Origin: Pseudomonas sp.
GTDB taxonomy: Bacteria > Pseudomonadota > Gammaproteobacteria > Pseudomonadales > Pseudomonadaceae
DNA length: 10,192 bases
Direction of reading: 5' to 3'
Assembly (NCBI GenBank): GCA_030654635.1
Contig: JAURXE010000207.1
Span: 1 to 10,192 of the forward strand
In this document: positions 7,383 to 10,192 of the stretch, one piece after another
How positions within the stretch are numbered: position 1 is the first letter of the stretch
How the letters are laid out: every line of letters begins with the position of its first letter
Program-made: the position numbers and the translations under genes
Notes under the pieces: model-generated
Databases searched by the model: none
Told to the model about the DNA's origin: nothing
Seen by the model: only the letters and a program-made list of their open reading frames with translations

Positions 7383-8000
7383 TTATTCAGCCCCATGATT
7401 ACGGGCAAAGGTGTCTGCGCCCATGGCCACAATCTGCCCCTCGATCAAGGCCTCAAAAGGTTTGAGAAGTTGATCAAACTGCTGCGGCGCCTCGAGGACA
7501 TTCAGCGCCGTGACTATCGCCTCCAACGTCGACAGGGCTCCGGCCATCGGTGCTTTGCGCAGCCGATAACGCGAGGTGAGCCCCTCAGGCAGCGCCACCC
7601 GTGGCAAGGCCGCCAGCAGCGGATTGAGATACAGCAATTTGCGCGCCTTGCGCCAAGTGCCGTCCGGCACCACCAGTAGCAGCGGTCGTGGGTCCTGCGC
7701 GATAGACATCGCACTCAGCGGCTGGGCGCCCTCCCCCGGAAACAGCAAACAGGCTTGGTAGGCTGGGTCGTTCAGCAGCTCGGGCAACTCGGCAAACTGC
7801 TCCGCCACCCGTAACTCGGCATTGCACAACCCCAGCGCGGCCAAACGTGCAGTATTAAGGGCATGCCTGGCTTCGTCCGGGTGCTGCAAAACCAGCACCC
7901 GGGTGCGGCTGGCCAACTGCGGGATCAGCGCACAGAGGCAATGGCTGTGCGGACGCTGGCAGCGCTCACAACGCAAACGCCGCGCCGCGCTCAACTCCAC
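7383..8000 (-). CDS. DTW-domain protein, predicted tRNA-uridine aminocarboxypropyltransferase
   Basis: The family includes E. coli TapT (YfiP), which transfers the 3-amino-3-carboxypropyl group of S-adenosylmethionine to U47 of tRNA to make acp3U. From the chosen GTG the protein has 205 residues. Visible motifs are an N-terminal Cys cluster (C11, C14, C21, C23: CxxC-x6-CxC, probably metal-binding), LQHPDEARHALNTARL at 38-53, the signature DGTW at 113-116 followed by RKARKL, SRYRLRKAP at 143-151 and LSTLEA at 156-161. No ATG lies between the aceK stop (8017-8019) and the Cys cluster. Candidate starts are GTG 8000, TTG 7994 and TTG 7976, none with a strong Shine-Dalgarno. A TTG at 8027 would overlap the end of aceK. 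GTG 8000 leaves a 16-base gap after aceK, so cotranscription is likely. The family call is firm; the start is uncertain and the exact tRNA target is inferred. Confidence 0.85.
   Translation of the reverse strand: MELSAARRLRCERCQRPHSHCLCALIPQLASRTRVLVLQHPDEARHALNTARLAALGLCNAELRVAEQFAELPELLNDPAYQACLLFPGEGAQPLSAMSIAQDPRPLLLVVPDGTWRKARKLLYLNPLLAALPRVALPEGLTSRYRLRKAPMAGALSTLEAIVTALNVLEAPQQFDQLLKPFEALIEGQIVAMGADTFARNHGAE
7877..7902. repeat. Perfect 10-bp hairpin inside the DTW gene
   Basis: CCGGGTGCTG (7877-7886) and CAGCACCCGG (7893-7902) are exact reverse complements separated by six bases. They cover the codons for RVLVLQHPD of the DTW protein. No T-tract follows on either strand, so it is not an intrinsic terminator. 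It may be a by-product of GC-rich codon choice. Confidence 0.5.
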
Positions 8001-8016
8001 CTTGCTGGCCGCAGGA

Positions 8017-9735
8017 TCAGGCTTCAACTTTGCGTCTATAGGGGAATACGTCGATAACCTTGCCTGCACGAATGGCGCTTTGTAAGCCCTGCCAGAACTC
8101 GACGGTAAACAGGTCGCCGTGCAACTGATTGAACAGCCGGCGCTGACGGATGTCGGCAAACAAAAACGGCGGAAACTCCTCGGGGAACACATCCAGCGGG
8201 CCGACCGAATACCAGGGTTCGGCGGCCATTTCTTGCTCGGGGTAAAGCGCCTCGGGGATCTTGCGAAAGTTCACCTCGGTCAGATAGCTGATTTCGTCGT
8301 AGTCGTAAAACACCACACGGCCGTGACGGGTAACGCCAAAGTTCTTTAGCAGCATGTCGCCGGGAAAAATATTCGCCGCCGCCAGTTGCTTGATCGCCAA
8401 GCCGTACTCTTCCAGCGAGTCGCGCACCTGGGCATCGTTGGCGTGCTCCAGGTAGATATTCAGGGGCGTCATGCGCCGCTCGGTCCAGCAGTGGCGCACC
8501 CGCACCACATCACCCTCGACCTGTACCGTGGCGGCCGCCACCTCGAGCAATTCGGCCAGGCACTCGGGGTCAAACTTGCTCAAGGGAAAGCGAAAATCGG
8601 CAAACTCCTGGGTGTCGGCCATGCGCCCGACGCGGTCGACGCTTTTCACCATGCGGTACTTTTCAATCACGGTGGCGCGGTCGACGTTTTTCGACGGTGC
8701 GAAACGGTCCTTGATGATCTTGAACACGGTGTTAAAGCCCGGCAGCGTGAACACGCTCATGACCATGCCGCGAACGCCCGGCGCCATGATGAACTTGTCG
8801 TCGACATTGGCCAGGTGGTTGATCAGTGAGCGGTAAAACTCAGATTTACCGTGCTTGTAAAAACCAATCGAGGTGTACAGCTCGGCGACGTGTTTGCCCG
8901 GCATGATCCGGCGCAGAAAGCCGATAAATTCGGCCGGGTAGCCGACCCGCACCATGAAGTACGAACGGGTGAAGGAGAAGATGATCGACACCTCCGCCTC
9001 GTCGGTAATCAGCGCATCGATCTGAATCCCCAAGCCCTCGCGGTGCAATAGCGGGATCACCAGCGGCCATTGCTCATCACGGGTAAAAATCCGCCCGACC
9101 AAATAGGCGCCCTTGTTGCGGTACAGCCGCGAGGCATATAGCTCAATGCACAGCTCAGGATCTTTGCAGACCCAATCCGGCAGGCTATCGCGCAATTGCT
9201 TGTGCAGGCGCGCCAGGTCGCGCTCGAGGTCCTCATAGGGGACCTCAAAGCGGTAGTCCTCAAACATCTGCCGCAGGGTTTGATCCAGCTCACCGCGCGG
9301 GTGATAGACCCGGGTTTGCGGCGCCCGCTCGTTAATTCGCAAGGCCGGCCGGGTGGTGTGGATGAACATGCAGCCGTCGCTGATCTGGTCGTGATTGAAC
9401 AGCTCGCAAAAAATCGAGTTAAACCAGGTTTCAGCCAACTCATCATCGAAGCGTAGATCGATCAGCGCGATATAAGCGCTCTTGACTAGCGGCCACTGCG
9501 CCACTTCCAGCAGCACCTCGGCGCTATACGCCTCGCGCAAACTGATACCCACCTCAGTGGATTTTTCTTCATAGAGGTTGATCCGCTCGGCCGCAGCCTG
9601 CTGGATCTCCTGCCACTGCGCCTGCTCGAAACGCACCCGCGCGCCATTGGTTATCTGGCGAAAATGCTCACGGTAATCGTCAAAGCCATCGAGGATAAGC
9701 TTGGCGATAGCGCCGGCGGGCCATTGCTGTGGCAT
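8017..9735 (-). CDS. aceK: Isocitrate dehydrogenase kinase/phosphatase AceK
   Basis: AceK phosphorylates isocitrate dehydrogenase to switch it off and removes the phosphate to reactivate it. This sets the split between the TCA cycle and the glyoxylate shunt during growth on acetate or fatty acids. The 572-residue length matches E. coli AceK (578). The N-terminal regulatory domain spans about 1-310. The kinase/phosphatase domain follows, with the nucleotide-binding stretch [18 protein letters not shown] at 318-335, Lys339 in VFKIIKDRF, Asp460 in [11 protein letters not shown] and Asp478 in VVFYDYDEI. These align with E. coli Lys336, Asp457 and Asp475 at a constant offset of three. The C-terminus VIDVFPYRR is also conserved. 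The ATG at 9735 has a GGGG seven bases upstream as a modest ribosome-binding site. It is not next to aceA/aceB here, as is usual in Pseudomonas. The DTW gene follows directly. Confidence 0.97.
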   Translation of the reverse strand: MPQQWPAGAIAKLILDGFDDYREHFRQITNGARVRFEQAQWQEIQQAAAERINLYEEKSTEVGISLREAYSAEVLLEVAQWPLVKSAYIALIDLRFDDELAETWFNSIFCELFNHDQISDGCMFIHTTRPALRINERAPQTRVYHPRGELDQTLRQMFEDYRFEVPYEDLERDLARLHKQLRDSLPDWVCKDPELCIELYASRLYRNKGAYLVGRIFTRDEQWPLVIPLLHREGLGIQIDALITDEAEVSIIFSFTRSYFMVRVGYPAEFIGFLRRIMPGKHVAELYTSIGFYKHGKSEFYRSLINHLANVDDKFIMAPGVRGMVMSVFTLPGFNTVFKIIKDRFAPSKNVDRATVIEKYRMVKSVDRVGRMADTQEFADFRFPLSKFDPECLAELLEVAAATVQVEGDVVRVRHCWTERRMTPLNIYLEHANDAQVRDSLEEYGLAIKQLAAANIFPGDMLLKNFGVTRHGRVVFYDYDEISYLTEVNFRKIPEALYPEQEMAAEPWYSVGPLDVFPEEFPPFLFADIRQRRLFNQLHGDLFTVEFWQGLQSAIRAGKVIDVFPYRRKVEA

Positions 9736-10062
9736 GAGAAAACCCCATAAGCGAAGAAAAGAGTGCCGAGCTTAGCTACAGCCAGCCCCTAGGAAAAGCC
9801 CAAGCCTCTAACAAGCGTCTCTGCACAGAGTAAATAGAGCAAAAAAACCTAAGTAGCATTCCGTTGGTGCCTTGAAATTGTTAATTACCTGAGGCCAGAC
9901 ATTGGTAGGTTGAGTTAGCGGCAAGTAGCACGACTAAGCAGCGCGACGGTTTAAACCGCCGCGCTAGTTTTGCACAGCGCCTGAAACCGCTCGATAGGTT
10001 ACGCGGCGCACTGAATACGAGTAGAGATTTTGAGCCTTCGCAGCGCCGCCCACCCCAGCTGC
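9736..10062. other. Intergenic region upstream of aceK
   Basis: This stretch of about 327 bases lies between two minus-strand genes. It must contain the end of the upstream transcript and probably the aceK promoter, but I see no clear -35/-10 pair. It holds a 26-base imperfect palindrome (9940-9965), a small CTCTG-CA-CAGAG hairpin (9819-9830) and a run of A (T on the minus strand) near 9841-9847. A pair of 7-base arms, GCGGCGC near 10003 and GCGCCGC near 10043, could form a long-loop hairpin after the upstream gene. No convincing small gene is visible. Confidence 0.5.
9940..9965. repeat. 26-base palindrome, possible terminator or operator
   Basis: AGCGCGACGGTTT (9940-9952) and AAACCGCCGCGCT (9953-9965) are reverse complements with a single mismatch (A9946 against C9959). 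As RNA this is a stable GC stem with a TTTAAA loop. On the plus strand it is followed by AGTTTT, which is terminator-like, yet no plus-strand gene is seen upstream. On the minus strand, the direction of the flanking genes, the downstream bases are not T-rich. It lies about 100 bases past the end of the upstream gene and about 205 bases before aceK. Confidence 0.45.
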
Positions 10063-10192
10063 TCAATAGGCGCTTTGCGCTTGCACCGCCCACAGATGCG
10101 CGGCCACCAAGGCGCGCCAGGGGGCGAACTCGGCCAGCCAGGCTTGCGCCTGTGCTTCGCTGATCTGCTCGGGACTTTCGAGCAGTCGCTGT
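10063..10192 (-). CDS. C-terminal fragment, probable AlkA-type DNA-3-methyladenine glycosylase (5' end beyond the window)
   Basis: A minus-strand frame enters from the right edge and ends at TGA (10063-10065), giving the last 42 residues of a protein. The sequence PEQISEAQAQAWLAEFAP is followed by WRALVAAHLWAV. The pattern of an aromatic/Pro-Trp-Arg, then Ala-x-x-His-Leu-Trp, resembles the C-terminal helix of AlkA-family HhH-GPD glycosylases, which excise alkylated purines from DNA (E. coli AlkA has a PWRSYALLHIW-like segment here). The catalytic Asp and the helix-hairpin-helix are outside the window, so the assignment rests on this short motif. Codon use fits a real coding frame. A different HhH-GPD family protein is possible. 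Confidence 0.6.
   Translation of the reverse strand, partial: QRLLESPEQISEAQAQAWLAEFAPWRALVAAHLWAVQAQSAY

Noticed and set aside
8386..8829. 147-codon plus-strand open frame opposite aceK
   Set aside because: The His/Val-rich translation mirrors the conserved aceK codons, with no independent motif.
9881..10093. 70-codon minus-strand open frame upstream of aceK
   Set aside because: It begins inside the end of the glycosylase-like gene in another frame, has a GTG start without a clear ribosome-binding site, and its sequence is Arg/Ser-rich with no known domain.
1..10192. CRISPR array, tRNA or rRNA gene, insertion sequence, prophage or defence system
   Set aside because: No regularly spaced repeats, tRNA-like folds, transposase motifs or known defence domains were seen on either strand.

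Overview
The window looks like chromosomal DNA from a Pseudomonas species or a very close relative. The AceK protein resembles Pseudomonas AceK over its whole length as I remember the family. A LapA-type adhesin with its dedicated type I exporter is also typical of that genus. Codon use is GC-rich and Shine-Dalgarno sites are conventional.

The left 7.4 kb is a large-adhesin secretion locus. Positions 1-2016 (minus strand) hold the first 672 codons of a giant LapA-like RTX adhesin that runs off the left edge. No stop codon occurs in that frame. It has the N-terminal retention module, a TAAG site for the periplasmic protease LapG, a Gly-rich linker, a VCBS-like domain and at least two DUF5801-type repeats. 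A 454-base divergent intergenic region (2017-2470) separates it from a plus-strand operon in the order lapE (TolC-like outer-membrane channel), lapB (ABC transporter with a degenerate C39-like domain) and lapC (HlyD-type adaptor). Together these three would form the tripartite export machine for the adhesin. The intergenic region carries a FleQ-box-like inverted repeat and a pair of TTCTTAGC repeats 22 bp apart, both of which are candidates only. The c-di-GMP sensor/protease pair lapD/lapG is not in the window.

The right part is housekeeping, all on the minus strand. aceK (isocitrate dehydrogenase kinase/phosphatase) is followed at once by a DTW-domain gene (predicted tRNA-uridine aminocarboxypropyltransferase), which converges on lapC with an 8-base gap. 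An intergenic stretch of about 330 bases (9736-10062) carries a strong 13-bp-arm palindrome. The right edge holds the last 42 codons of a protein that resembles the C-terminus of an AlkA-type DNA glycosylase.

I did not find a clearly undescribed system. The points most worth a second look are the His in the LapB Q-loop, the operator-like repeats in the divergent promoter region and the palindrome upstream of aceK.
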